Source of the DNA: Rhodovulum tesquicola
GTDB lineage: Bacteria > Pseudomonadota > Alphaproteobacteria > Rhodobacterales > Rhodobacteraceae
DNA length: 64,000 bases
Assembly: GCF_024128855.1 (NCBI RefSeq)
Contig: NZ_JAMYDV010000010.1
Span: forward strand, 62,001 to 126,000
Direction of reading: 5' to 3'
Below the pieces are notes generated by a model that was not told where the DNA came from, made no database searches, and was given only the letters and a program-made list of their open reading frames with translations. This document shows, one piece after another, positions 25,698-33,612 of the stretch (positions are counted from its first letter, which is position 1; every line of letters begins with the position of its first letter). A program made the translations under genes and the position numbers.

Positions 25698-25725
25698 TTG
25701 ACTTGGCAGCGCGCAGCCTTATACC
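25698..25725 (+). promoter_or_regulatory. Candidate promoter of the BLUF gene
   Basis: TTGACT, a 16-base spacer, then TATACC, the closest match to the sigma-70 -35 consensus in this window. The leader is about 35 bases and contains AAGGGAGG (too far from the start to act as Shine-Dalgarno) and GGAG seven bases before the GTG at 25767. Confidence 0.5.
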
Positions 25726-25766
25726 GCCCCAAGGGAGGTCCGTATCACCCGAGCCGGAGCCGCGCA

Positions 25767-26210
25767 GTGAGTACCCATTACATCGTCTATGTCAGCCAGG
25801 CCGCACAGGCGCTGACGCCCCACGACCTTGAGGACATCCTTGAAGAGGCGCGAAGCTACAATCCGCGCCACGGTATCACCGGGGTCCTGCTTTTCGCCGA
25901 GGGCGAGGGGCGCTATCGCGGCAGCTTCATGCAACTTCTCGAAGGCGACGAGGCCGCAATCGAGGCGCTGAGAAAGCGCATCTTCTCGGACCCGCGTCAC
26001 CATACCAAGATCGTGCTGGAACGCGGCGTGAAGGCCGGGCGCGACTTTCCCGACTGGTCGATGGCGTTCCGCACGGTCGATCGGTCGCAACTGCGCGCCC
26101 ATCCCCGTTTCGCCGATCTGTGCGAGCCGCATTTCCAGGACCGCTGCGCCGCCGACGGCGCGGATGGCGCGCTGTCCTTCCTGTGCGATTTCTGGCAGCA
26201 GGCCGCCTGA
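25767..26210 (+). CDS. Short BLUF-domain blue-light sensor protein
   Basis: A 147-residue protein made of one BLUF (blue light using FAD) domain plus a short C-terminal helical tail. The photochemically needed residues are all present: Tyr8 (in IVYVSQ), Asn32 (SYNPRHGITG), Gln56 (FMQLLEG), Trp97 and Met99 (DWSM). FSDPRHH is the usual conserved block before them. A few extra residues (EGEGRYRG) lengthen the hairpin before the glutamine strand. There is no output domain, so signalling should go through a partner protein. The GTG start has GGAG seven bases upstream; an upstream in-frame ATG at 25683 precedes the promoter and is rejected. It is convergent with the ScfR gene. Confidence 0.88.
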   Translation: MSTHYIVYVSQAAQALTPHDLEDILEEARSYNPRHGITGVLLFAEGEGRYRGSFMQLLEGDEAAIEALRKRIFSDPRHHTKIVLERGVKAGRDFPDWSMAFRTVDRSQLRAHPRFADLCEPHFQDRCAADGADGALSFLCDFWQQAA

Positions 26211-26222
26211 GGCAGCCCGGCC

Positions 26223-27626
26223 TCAACTTTCGTAGCGCGTTCGACCCCGGCGCTTGGCGTCGATCGGCAGGACCATGTGCATCGGTTGATGGGCACGCTG
26301 GGAACAGGCCTGGCGCGGGCAGATGTGGCAGGCGATGCCGATCTGCGCCACCATGCCCGGATCGCGGTCCAGATTGACGGCGCGCGCATAACCGATCCGG
26401 TGCGCATCGCCCCGCTCGCAGCCCAGCGCCACCACCAGCCGACTGTCCTGCGGGGTGCGGCTGAAAACCGGACGCGGGCTGGTGCGGCTGATCGTGAAGA
26501 ACTGCGCCCCGTCCGGCATCTCGACCAGTTGCGGCAGCACCATGTCGGGCATGCTGAAGGCGTTGTGGATATTCCAGGCCGGGCAGGACCCGCCCTTTTC
26601 TGCCAGAGCAAATGGTGTGGCATTGACCCGCTTGGTGACATTGCCCGCCCGGTCGACGCGCAGCAGAAAGAACCCGATCCCCCGCGCCCCGTCGCGCTGC
26701 AGCGTGGTCAGCCGGTGGCAGACCTGCTCGAAGCTCATGCCGAAGGCGGCGGCCAGCCGGTCGATGTCATAGGCCGATTGCTCGGCCAGATCGAGGAAGG
26801 GCCGGTAAGGCATCAGAAGCGCCGCGGCGAAGTAATTCGCCAGTTCCACCCGGCAGCGCGCGCGCGCAGGCTCGGTCGCGATGCCGCTTTCGGCGACCAG
26901 CCCATCCAGGATCTCGGGCAACTCGACCAGCGCGAGCACATGGGCGATCTGAAACACCCGATTGGGATGGTCCAGCGCCTCGGACAGCAGCACGCAGCCT
27001 GCGCGGTCATCGAACAGCCGCAGCGTGTCGGGCATCTCGTCAAGGCTGACCTGTCGCACGTCGATCTGGAACTTCATCCGCAGATAGCGCTTGAGCAGCG
27101 CATACATGTCGTCCGGCGCGCCGACGATCTGACGGCGAATGTCTTCGGCAGCGGTTTCCAAGGCATCGAAGTAATTGGCGTTGTCGCGAAAGAAGTCGTG
27201 GATCGCGGTCTCGGGCGAGGCCCCCAGCAACTCGCCCGCCGAATCGCCCAGCCGCGACAGCCGCTCGACCGCGCTGCGATGGCCGCGGTAAAGCTGAAGG
27301 AACAGGTCCACCAGCCGCGGCGCATGATCGACCGCGGCCCGCAGTTCCGCCAGATCCGGCCGGTCGCGGTCGAAGGCAGGATCGGCAACCGCGCTGCGCA
27401 GTTCGGCCAGCCGCGCGGCGTCGCGGTCGCTGAGCAGTTCGCGCATGTCCACGCCATAGGCTTCGGTCAGGGCCATGAGCACCGGCACCGAAAGCGCACG
27501 CTGGTTGTTCTCGAGCAGGTTCACATAGGCAGGGCTGACCTTCAGCCGCCGGGCCATCTCGGCCTGGGTGTGGCCGTGGTCGCGGCGAAGCTGCCGCAAT
27601 TGCGATCCGATCAGGGCCTTGCGCAT
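26223..27626 (-). CDS. ScfR/RamB-type transcriptional regulator (XRE HTH + IrrE-like + DUF2083)
   Basis: A 467-residue regulator of the short-chain fatty acyl regulator family. The N-terminal XRE helix-turn-helix is clear: LIGSQLRQLRRDHGHTQAEM, then SPAYVNLLENNQRALS. The middle is an IrrE-like domain that lacks the protease HExxH motif (FQIAHVLALVE), as usual for this family. The C-terminal domain has GSCPAWNIHNAFSMP and a cysteine cluster, ACHICPRQACSQRA. Family members sense short-chain acyl-CoA or acid levels and control acetate/propionate metabolism. It is divergent from the second tctC gene, so it probably regulates that operon (inference). The ATG at 27626 lies nine bases from a candidate -10 box. 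Confidence 0.87.
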   Translation of the reverse strand: MRKALIGSQLRQLRRDHGHTQAEMARRLKVSPAYVNLLENNQRALSVPVLMALTEAYGVDMRELLSDRDAARLAELRSAVADPAFDRDRPDLAELRAAVDHAPRLVDLFLQLYRGHRSAVERLSRLGDSAGELLGASPETAIHDFFRDNANYFDALETAAEDIRRQIVGAPDDMYALLKRYLRMKFQIDVRQVSLDEMPDTLRLFDDRAGCVLLSEALDHPNRVFQIAHVLALVELPEILDGLVAESGIATEPARARCRVELANYFAAALLMPYRPFLDLAEQSAYDIDRLAAAFGMSFEQVCHRLTTLQRDGARGIGFFLLRVDRAGNVTKRVNATPFALAEKGGSCPAWNIHNAFSMPDMVLPQLVEMPDGAQFFTISRTSPRPVFSRTPQDSRLVVALGCERGDAHRIGYARAVNLDRDPGMVAQIGIACHICPRQACSQRAHQPMHMVLPIDAKRRGRTRYES

Positions 27627-27635
27627 CTTTACAAC

Positions 27636-27665
27636 ATTACAAAAAGGTGTGGATGTTAACTTCAA
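27636..27665 (-). promoter_or_regulatory. Candidate promoter of the ScfR gene, very close to its start codon
   Basis: On the minus strand, TTGAAG, an 18-base spacer, then TGTAAT. The -10 box ends nine bases before the ATG, leaving a leader of only a few bases and no Shine-Dalgarno. The surrounding 100 bases are AT-rich and probably include the regulator's own operator and that of tctC. Confidence 0.4.
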
Positions 27666-27804
27666 ACTTATCACAACAACTCTTTTCGGTGTGGAATTTT
27701 CTGCGCCGTCCGCGATTTTCGGAGACATGAAATGGCGTTGCATGGTCCGACCGCGGGAGGGTCGCCTGATGCGAGCGCCGCCGTTTCCAACAGGGAGGAA
27801 GAAA

Positions 27805-28782
27805 ATGCTCACCACCTTCACGCGCCGAGGCGCGATCGCTCTCGTGGCGTCGGCCGCCATCGCTGCGGGCAGCCCGGCACTTGCCGAGGACTGGAAACCC
27901 ATGAAGCCGGTCGAGATGGTCATCATGGCCGGCCAGGGCGGCGGCGCGGACCGTCTTGCCCGGCTGTTCCAGACCATCATCCAGAAGGAAAAACTGGCGC
28001 AGATGCCGTTCCTGCCGGTCAACAAGGGCGGTGGGTCGGGGGCCGAGGCGCTGCGCTATCTCAAGGACAAGCAGGGCGATGCCCATGTCATCATGGCGAC
28101 GCTGAACAGCTATTACACCACCCCGATCCAGACCGAGATCGGCGTCGACATCGAGGAATTCACCCCGCTGGCGCGCATGGCAGTCGATGTCTTCGCGCTG
28201 TGGGTCAATGTCGACAGCGGCATCGAGACGATCGAGCAATATGCCGAGGCGGTAAAGGCCGCGGGCGGGTCGTGGCGCATGGGCGGCACCGGCACCGGCC
28301 AGGAGGACAGCCTTGTGACCGCACTGCTCGAACGCGAATTCGGCATCAGTCACACCTACGTCCCGATGGCGGGGGGCGGCGAGGTGGCGACCGCGCTGGT
28401 TGGCGGCCATGTCGACGCCACGGTGAACAACCCCTCCGAGGCGATGAGCTTCTGGCAGGCGGGCCGCGTGCGTCCGATCGCGCTGTTGACGGCCGAGCGG
28501 CTGGACAGCATGCCCGGCGTGCCCACCTTCGCCGAACTTGGCCATGATCTGGAATACTACATGCAGCGCAGCTTCGTCGCGCCGGGCGGGCTGACCGAGG
28601 CGCAACAGGCCTATTATGTCAACCTCCTGCAAAAGCTGCATGAATCCGAGGAATGGCAGACCTATGCCCGCGACCAGGCGCTGTTGACCGATTTCCTGAC
28701 GGGCGACGAGCTTCAGGCCTATTTCCTGTCCGAACGCGAAAAGCACCGCGACATCCTGAAAGGTCTGGACACGCCGTCCTGA
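27805..28782 (+). CDS. tctC: Tripartite tricarboxylate transporter substrate-binding protein TctC (second operon)
   Basis: A 325-residue periplasmic receptor of the Bug/TctC family. It has a signal peptide of about 26 residues that begins with a twin-arginine-like TRRGAIALVASAA and ends PALA-EDW. Family features are VIMAGQGGGADRLARLF, PVNKGGGSGAEALRYL in place of the usual G-G-A-G-x-x-A loop, and GTGQEDSLVTALLE. It is quite different in sequence from the TctC encoded at 17.6-18.6 kb, so the two importers should handle different acids. GGGAGGA precedes the ATG. It is the first gene of the operon that also encodes a CoA ligase. Confidence 0.9.
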   Translation: MLTTFTRRGAIALVASAAIAAGSPALAEDWKPMKPVEMVIMAGQGGGADRLARLFQTIIQKEKLAQMPFLPVNKGGGSGAEALRYLKDKQGDAHVIMATLNSYYTTPIQTEIGVDIEEFTPLARMAVDVFALWVNVDSGIETIEQYAEAVKAAGGSWRMGGTGTGQEDSLVTALLEREFGISHTYVPMAGGGEVATALVGGHVDATVNNPSEAMSFWQAGRVRPIALLTAERLDSMPGVPTFAELGHDLEYYMQRSFVAPGGLTEAQQAYYVNLLQKLHESEEWQTYARDQALLTDFLTGDELQAYFLSEREKHRDILKGLDTPS

Positions 28783-28861
28783 TCCTTTCGCAGACCTTCG
28801 CTGGCGGGCGGGCCCTCGGGTCCGCCCGTATCTTCGAACGCGCAACCGGATGGGAGGCACC

Positions 28862-29353
28862 ATGCTCGCCGCGGACAGACTGATCGCGCTCGCCCTGATG
28901 GGGCTGTCGCTTTACTTCATGTGGTATGCCAAGGCGCTGCCGATCGGCTGGGTCGCAGCTTCCGGCCCCGGCGGTGGAGCGTTCCCGTTCTGGCTGTCGG
29001 CGATCATGCTCGCGGCCTCGTCGCTGATCCTGCTGCGCAGTTTCATCAGCCATCCGCATGAGGGCGAGAAGTTCTTTCCCGATGCCGACGCCATTCCGCA
29101 GATCGCGGGCGTGATCGGGCTGTTCGTTGCGACCATTGCGGTCATTCCCTTCATCGGCACCTATCTGGCGCTGATCGCGTTCCTGTTCATCTACCTGAAA
29201 TTCTTCGGCCATCACGGCTGGGTGCTGATCGGCATCCTGACGCTGGCCACCCCGGTCGTGGTGTTCTTCTTCTTCGAGGTGACGCTGAAAATCCTGTTGC
29301 CCAAGGGCTGGACCGAGCCGTTCTTCATCCCGCTTTACGCGATGTTCTTCTGA
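28862..29353 (+). CDS. tctB: Tripartite tricarboxylate transporter small permease TctB (second operon)
   Basis: A 163-residue membrane protein with four helices, matching TctB in size. It opens with DRLIALALMGLSLYFMWYAK. It has the characteristic GGGAFPFWLSAIMLAASSLI, and two further hydrophobic pairs follow, the last rich in phenylalanine (VVFFFFEVTLKI). The chosen ATG has GGGAGG five bases before it. It partners TctA encoded twelve bases downstream. Confidence 0.88.
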   Translation: MLAADRLIALALMGLSLYFMWYAKALPIGWVAASGPGGGAFPFWLSAIMLAASSLILLRSFISHPHEGEKFFPDADAIPQIAGVIGLFVATIAVIPFIGTYLALIAFLFIYLKFFGHHGWVLIGILTLATPVVVFFFFEVTLKILLPKGWTEPFFIPLYAMFF

Positions 29354-29365
29354 GGAGGGGCGGCC

Positions 29366-30883
29366 ATGGAAGTTCTTTCGCTGCTTGCCGACGGTTTCGC
29401 GACCTCGCTGACACCGCTCAACATCATGATCGTGATCCTCGGCGTGACGGCGGGGCTGTTCATCGGCGCGATGCCGGGGCTGGGTTCGGTGAACGGCGTG
29501 GCGCTGGTGCTGCCGCTGACCTTCATCGTGCCGCCCACCTCGGCGATCATCCTGCTGGCAGCGATCTATTACGGCGCGATGTATGGCGGCGCGGTCAGTT
29601 CGATCCTGCTGGGGATCCCCGGCGCCTCGACGGCGGTCGCCACCACATTCGATGGCAGGCCGATGGCCCTGCAGGGCAAGGCGGGGCTGGCGCTGATCGC
29701 GGCAGCGGTGGCCTCGTTCGTGGGCGGCACGATCTCGGTGATCCTGTTCACGATCTTCGCGGCACCGCTGGCGGAGCTGGCGCTGAAATTCGGCCCGGCC
29801 GAGGAATTCGCGCTCGTTCTGCTGGCCTTCACGACCTTCGTGGGGCTTGGCGGGGACGATACGCTCAAGACCATCGTGATGATCTGCCTCGGGCTGGTGC
29901 TGTCCACCGTGGGGCTGGACATGATCTCGGGCCAGCCGCGGCTGATCTTCGGCGACATTCCGGGTTTCTATTCGGGCATCAGCTTTCTGGTGCTGGCGAT
30001 CGGGGTCTATGGCGTGGGCGAGGTGCTTTACACCATCGAGACCTCGCGCATCTCGCCCGCCGTCTCGACCGCACGGCTGCGAATGCGCGACCTGATCGAC
30101 GGTATCCGCGAGATGAACAAGATGTGGAAGACCATGAGCTTCGGCTCGGTGCTGGGCTTTTTCGTCGGCATGCTGCCAGCCGCCGGCGCGACACCCGCCT
30201 CACTGATGAGCTATGGGCTGGCGCGCACCTTCTCGAAGAAACCCGAGACCTTCGGAAAGGGCAATATCGAGGGTGTGGCCGCGCCCGAGACGGCCAACAA
30301 TGCCGCCTCGACCGGATCGCTGCTGCCGATGCTGACGCTGGGCATCCCCGGTTCGCCCACCACCGCGCTGCTGCTTGGCGGCATGGTGATGTGGGGGCTG
30401 ATGCCGGGGCCGATGCTGTTCATCGAGCAGCAGGATTTCGTCTGGGGGCTGATCAGCTCGCTCTACACCGCCAACCTTGCGGCAGTGCTGATCAACATCG
30501 CGCTGATCCCGCTTTTCGTCTGGGCGCTGCGGATGCCGTTCTCGGTGCTCTGTTCGATGGTGCTGGTGCTGTGCATCCTGGGCGGCTTTGCGCCCAGCCA
30601 GAAACTGCACGATGTCTGGCTGATCGCGGGCTTCGGCGTGGCGGGCTACCTGCTGCGCAAGGCGGATTATCCGCTCGCGCCGCTGGTGCTGGCACTTGTG
30701 CTGGGCCCGTTGATGGAGAAAAGCTTCCGCCAGGCGCTGATCAGCGCGCAGGGCGATGTGACCTTCTTCATCTCGCGGCCGCTGTCGGCAACCTTCCTGG
30801 CGCTCGCGGCGATCTTCTTCGCGCTGCCGCTGATCAAGATGTTGCGCCGGCGTATCGCCAAGCGTCACGCGCCGGCCGAATGA
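29366..30883 (+). CDS. tctA: Tripartite tricarboxylate transporter large permease TctA (second operon)
   Basis: A 505-residue polytopic permease. The TctA motifs are present: GLFIGAMPGLGSVNGVALVL, YGGAVSSILLGIPGAST, GVAAPETANNAASTGSLLP and LGIPGSPTTALLLGGM. About eleven membrane segments are expected. AGGAGGGG precedes the ATG. The sequence is clearly a paralogue of the TctA at 15.5-17.0 kb rather than a recent duplicate. It probably takes up a carboxylic acid that is then activated by the downstream ligase. Confidence 0.93.
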   Translation: MEVLSLLADGFATSLTPLNIMIVILGVTAGLFIGAMPGLGSVNGVALVLPLTFIVPPTSAIILLAAIYYGAMYGGAVSSILLGIPGASTAVATTFDGRPMALQGKAGLALIAAAVASFVGGTISVILFTIFAAPLAELALKFGPAEEFALVLLAFTTFVGLGGDDTLKTIVMICLGLVLSTVGLDMISGQPRLIFGDIPGFYSGISFLVLAIGVYGVGEVLYTIETSRISPAVSTARLRMRDLIDGIREMNKMWKTMSFGSVLGFFVGMLPAAGATPASLMSYGLARTFSKKPETFGKGNIEGVAAPETANNAASTGSLLPMLTLGIPGSPTTALLLGGMVMWGLMPGPMLFIEQQDFVWGLISSLYTANLAAVLINIALIPLFVWALRMPFSVLCSMVLVLCILGGFAPSQKLHDVWLIAGFGVAGYLLRKADYPLAPLVLALVLGPLMEKSFRQALISAQGDVTFFISRPLSATFLALAAIFFALPLIKMLRRRIAKRHAPAE

Positions 30884-30932
30884 TCGGCCGGATGCCCGCA
30901 GGGACAACACGACCTAGAGAAAGGATATCGAG

Positions 30933-32465
30933 GTGACGACCATCAAGGCATTCCTTCAGGGACATGACGACACGAGCCCCGCCATCGGCGCGCCGGGCCG
31001 CGACTGGCTGAGCTATGGCGGGCTGCGCGCGCTGGGCGACAAGGTGGCAGGCCAGCTTCACGCCGCGGGCGTGGGCCGGGGCGACCGGGTGGCCATCGTC
31101 CTGCCGAACGGGCCGGAAATGGCCACGGCCTTCGTCACCATCGCCCAGGCGGCGATGACCGCGCCGCTGAACCCCGCCTATCGCGAGGACGAATATGCCT
31201 TTTACCTCGAGGATCTGAAGGCCAAGGCCATCGTTCTGGCCGAGGGCTATGACGGCCCGGCGCTGGCCGCGGCCAATCGTTTCGGGCTGACCGTGCTGCG
31301 GCTGCGCTTCGATCCGGCGACACCCGCGGGGGAGTTCGAGCTTGTGGCCGAAGGCGGCGGCGGGGCCTGCGATACCGGCGAGCCGCTGCCCGGCGATGTC
31401 GCGCTGATCCTGCACACCTCGGGCACCACGTCCCGGCCCAAGATCGTGCCGCTGCTGCAATCGAATGTCGCAGCCTCGGCCGCGAATATCCACGCCTCGC
31501 TGGACCTGACGCCTGCGGATCGCTGCCTGAACGTGATGCCGCTGTTCCATATCCACGGGCTGCTGGCCGCCGTCTCGGCTTCGCTCTCGGCGGGCGCCTC
31601 GATCTGGTGCGCGCCGGGCTTCGACGCGCTGAAATTCTTCGGCTGGCTCAAGGATGCCGACCCGACCTGGTATACCGCGGTGCCGACCATGCACCAGGCG
31701 ATCCTGTCGCGCGCCGGCCGCAACCGCGATGTCATCGACGCCGCGCGGCTGCGCTTCCTGCGCTCGTCCTCGGCCTCGCTGCCCGCGCAGGTGATGACCG
31801 AACTGGCCGAGACCTTCGGCGCGCCGGTGATCGAGGGCTACGGCATGACCGAGGCCACCCACCAGATGTGTTCGAACCCGCTGCCCCCCCGCGCGCAGAA
31901 GCCCGGATCGGTCGGCATCGCGGCGGGTCCGATGGTGCGCATCGCCCATGAGATCGAGGACCGGCTGACAGACGGCACGGGCGAAGTGGTGATTTCCGGG
32001 CCGAACGTGACGCCGGGCTACGAGGGCAATCCCGAGGCCAATGCGAAAAGCTTCTTCGAGGCCGACGGCCAGCGCTGGTTCCGCACCGGCGACCAGGGGG
32101 CCTTCGACGATGACGGCTATCTGCACCTGACCGGGCGGCTGAAGGAGATCATCAACCGCGGCGGCGAAAAGGTCAGCCCGCTGGAAGTCGATGGCGTGCT
32201 GATGGAGCATCCCGCGATCGCGCAATGCGTGACCTTCGCCCTGCCCCATCCCAAGCTTGGCGAGGAAGTCGCGGCCGCCGTGGTGCTGCGCGAGGGCGCG
32301 ACCGCCACCGGGCGCGAGATCCGCGATTTCGCCGCCGCGCGCATGGCCGATTTCAAGGTGCCGCGCAAGGTGGTGATCCTGGACGAGATCCCGAAAGGCG
32401 CGACCGGCAAGCTGCAACGTATCGGACTGGCCGAGAAGCTGGGGCTGGCGGAAAGCGCGGCTTGA
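30933..32465 (+). CDS. AMP-forming acyl-CoA synthetase, oxalate-CoA ligase-like (AAE3/Pcs60 type)
   Basis: A 510-residue adenylate-forming enzyme. The P-loop-like motif HTSGTTSRPKIVPL, the A5 motif GYGMTEATHQM and the A8/A10 motifs (TGRLKEIINRGGEKVSP, PKGATGKLQR with the catalytic lysine) are intact. WYTAVPTMHQAIL, PLFHIHGLLAA and MCSNPLPPRAQKPGSVG are the distinguishing blocks of the AAE3/Pcs60 branch, whose studied members make oxalyl-CoA. In this operon it would activate the acid imported by TctCBA. No oxalyl-CoA decarboxylase is nearby, so oxalate itself is unproven. It starts with GTG after AAAGGA. Confidence 0.85.
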   Translation: MTTIKAFLQGHDDTSPAIGAPGRDWLSYGGLRALGDKVAGQLHAAGVGRGDRVAIVLPNGPEMATAFVTIAQAAMTAPLNPAYREDEYAFYLEDLKAKAIVLAEGYDGPALAAANRFGLTVLRLRFDPATPAGEFELVAEGGGGACDTGEPLPGDVALILHTSGTTSRPKIVPLLQSNVAASAANIHASLDLTPADRCLNVMPLFHIHGLLAAVSASLSAGASIWCAPGFDALKFFGWLKDADPTWYTAVPTMHQAILSRAGRNRDVIDAARLRFLRSSSASLPAQVMTELAETFGAPVIEGYGMTEATHQMCSNPLPPRAQKPGSVGIAAGPMVRIAHEIEDRLTDGTGEVVISGPNVTPGYEGNPEANAKSFFEADGQRWFRTGDQGAFDDDGYLHLTGRLKEIINRGGEKVSPLEVDGVLMEHPAIAQCVTFALPHPKLGEEVAAAVVLREGATATGREIRDFAAARMADFKVPRKVVILDEIPKGATGKLQRIGLAEKLGLAESAA

Positions 32466-32469
32466 AGGG

Positions 32470-32523
32470 AGCCCGGCCAAGGGCCGGGCTGCCTCCGGCG
32501 GGGATATTTACGGCCAGAAGAAG
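32470..32523 (+). repeat. Intergenic hairpin/CCAGAAGAAG repeat, copy 1
   Basis: A perfect nine-pair hairpin (AGCCCGGCC / GGCCGGGCT, three-base loop) is followed by GGGGATATTT and CCAGAAGAAG. The second part is shared with two other gaps of this window. It sits between the CoA ligase and the ketopantoate-reductase-like gene and may attenuate or end the upstream transcript. Confidence 0.65.
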
Positions 32524-32567
32524 ACAGGGCGGCGGGCGCGGGTCCGCGGCGAGACGAGGGATTGTGC

Positions 32568-33548
32568 ATGAAGATCTGTGTGTTCGGAGCGGGCGCCATC
32601 GGCGGCTATATGGGGGCGAAGCTCGCGCAGGCGGGCGCCGAGGTCAGCCTGGTGGCGCGCGGCCCGCATCTGGCGGCGATGAAGGACCGGGGCCTGCGGC
32701 TGATCGAGGAAGAAACCGGGACGGATGTGACGGTGCCGGTCAATGCCTCTGACAACGCGGCCGATCTGGGGGTGCAGGATTACGTCGTGGTCACGCTCAA
32801 GGCCCATTCGGTGCCGCCGGTGGTCGAGAAGATGAAGCCGCTGATCGGGGAACATACGACCATCGTTTCCGGCGTGAACGGGGTGCCCTGGTGGTATTTC
32901 CACAAGATCGGCGGCCCGCTGGAGGGCACGCGGCTGGCCTCGGTCGATCCGGGCGATGCGCAATGGAACGGGTTCGGGCCGGACCGGGTGCTGGGCTGCG
33001 TGGTCTATCCGGCGGCCGAGGTGATCGAGCCGGGCGTGGTCAAGCATATCGAGGGCAACCGCTTTTCGCTGGGCGAGCCGGACGGATCGAAATCGGAGCG
33101 TGCGGTGCGGCTGTCGGAGGCACTGGCGGCGGCGGGGCTGAAGGCTCCGGTGCGGCCCAAGCTGCGCGACGAAATCTGGGTCAAGCTGTGGGGGAACCTG
33201 TCGTTCAACCCGATTTCGGCGCTGACGCATGCGACGCTGGATGTGCTGTGTACCGATCCGGGGACGCGGGCGGTAGCGCGCAACATGATGCTGGAAGCGC
33301 AGGAGATCGCCGAGAAGCTGGGCGTGAAATTCCCCATCGACGTCGATCGCCGGATCGAGGGCGGTGCGGCCGTGGGGGCGCATCGCACGTCGATGTTGCA
33401 GGATCTGGACATGAGCCGGCCGATGGAGATCGACGCGCTGGTGGGTTCGGTGCAGGAGCTGGGCCGGGTGACCGGCACGCCGACCCCCACCATCGACGCG
33501 GTCCTGGCGCTGGTCACACTGCGCGCGCGGGTGGCCGGGCTTTACTGA
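32568..33548 (+). CDS. Ketopantoate reductase-family NADPH-dependent 2-oxo acid reductase (ApbA/PanE-like)
   Basis: A 326-residue protein with an N-terminal Rossmann domain (MKICVFGAGAIGGYMGAKLA) and a C-terminal all-helical domain of the PanE type. The helical domain has PKLRDEIWVKLWGNLSFNP, with the catalytic lysine region, and AHRTSMLQDLDMSRPMEIDALVG, a highly conserved block. Such paralogues of panE are common in catabolic operons and reduce or oxidise diverse 2-oxo/2-hydroxy acids, so the pantothenate role is not assumed. ATG 32568 is preferred to the upstream TTG. It follows the CoA ligase after a repeat element and ends before a shared terminator. Confidence 0.85.
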   Translation: MKICVFGAGAIGGYMGAKLAQAGAEVSLVARGPHLAAMKDRGLRLIEEETGTDVTVPVNASDNAADLGVQDYVVVTLKAHSVPPVVEKMKPLIGEHTTIVSGVNGVPWWYFHKIGGPLEGTRLASVDPGDAQWNGFGPDRVLGCVVYPAAEVIEPGVVKHIEGNRFSLGEPDGSKSERAVRLSEALAAAGLKAPVRPKLRDEIWVKLWGNLSFNPISALTHATLDVLCTDPGTRAVARNMMLEAQEIAEKLGVKFPIDVDRRIEGGAAVGAHRTSMLQDLDMSRPMEIDALVGSVQELGRVTGTPTPTIDAVLALVTLRARVAGLY

Positions 33549-33571
33549 TCTGGTAGCGCCCGGACGGAAAC

Positions 33572-33603
33572 GGGGCGCCCGATACCGGGCGCCCCTTGTG
33601 TTT
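33572..33603 (+). terminator. Strong bidirectional rho-independent terminator
   Basis: Ten-base-pair perfect stem GGGGCGCCCG / CGGGCGCCCC with the four-base loop ATAC, followed on the plus strand by TTGTGTTT and on the minus strand by GTTTCC. It lies in the convergent gap between the PanE-like and DegP genes and can serve both. Confidence 0.8.
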
Positions 33604-33612
33604 CCCGGCGGT

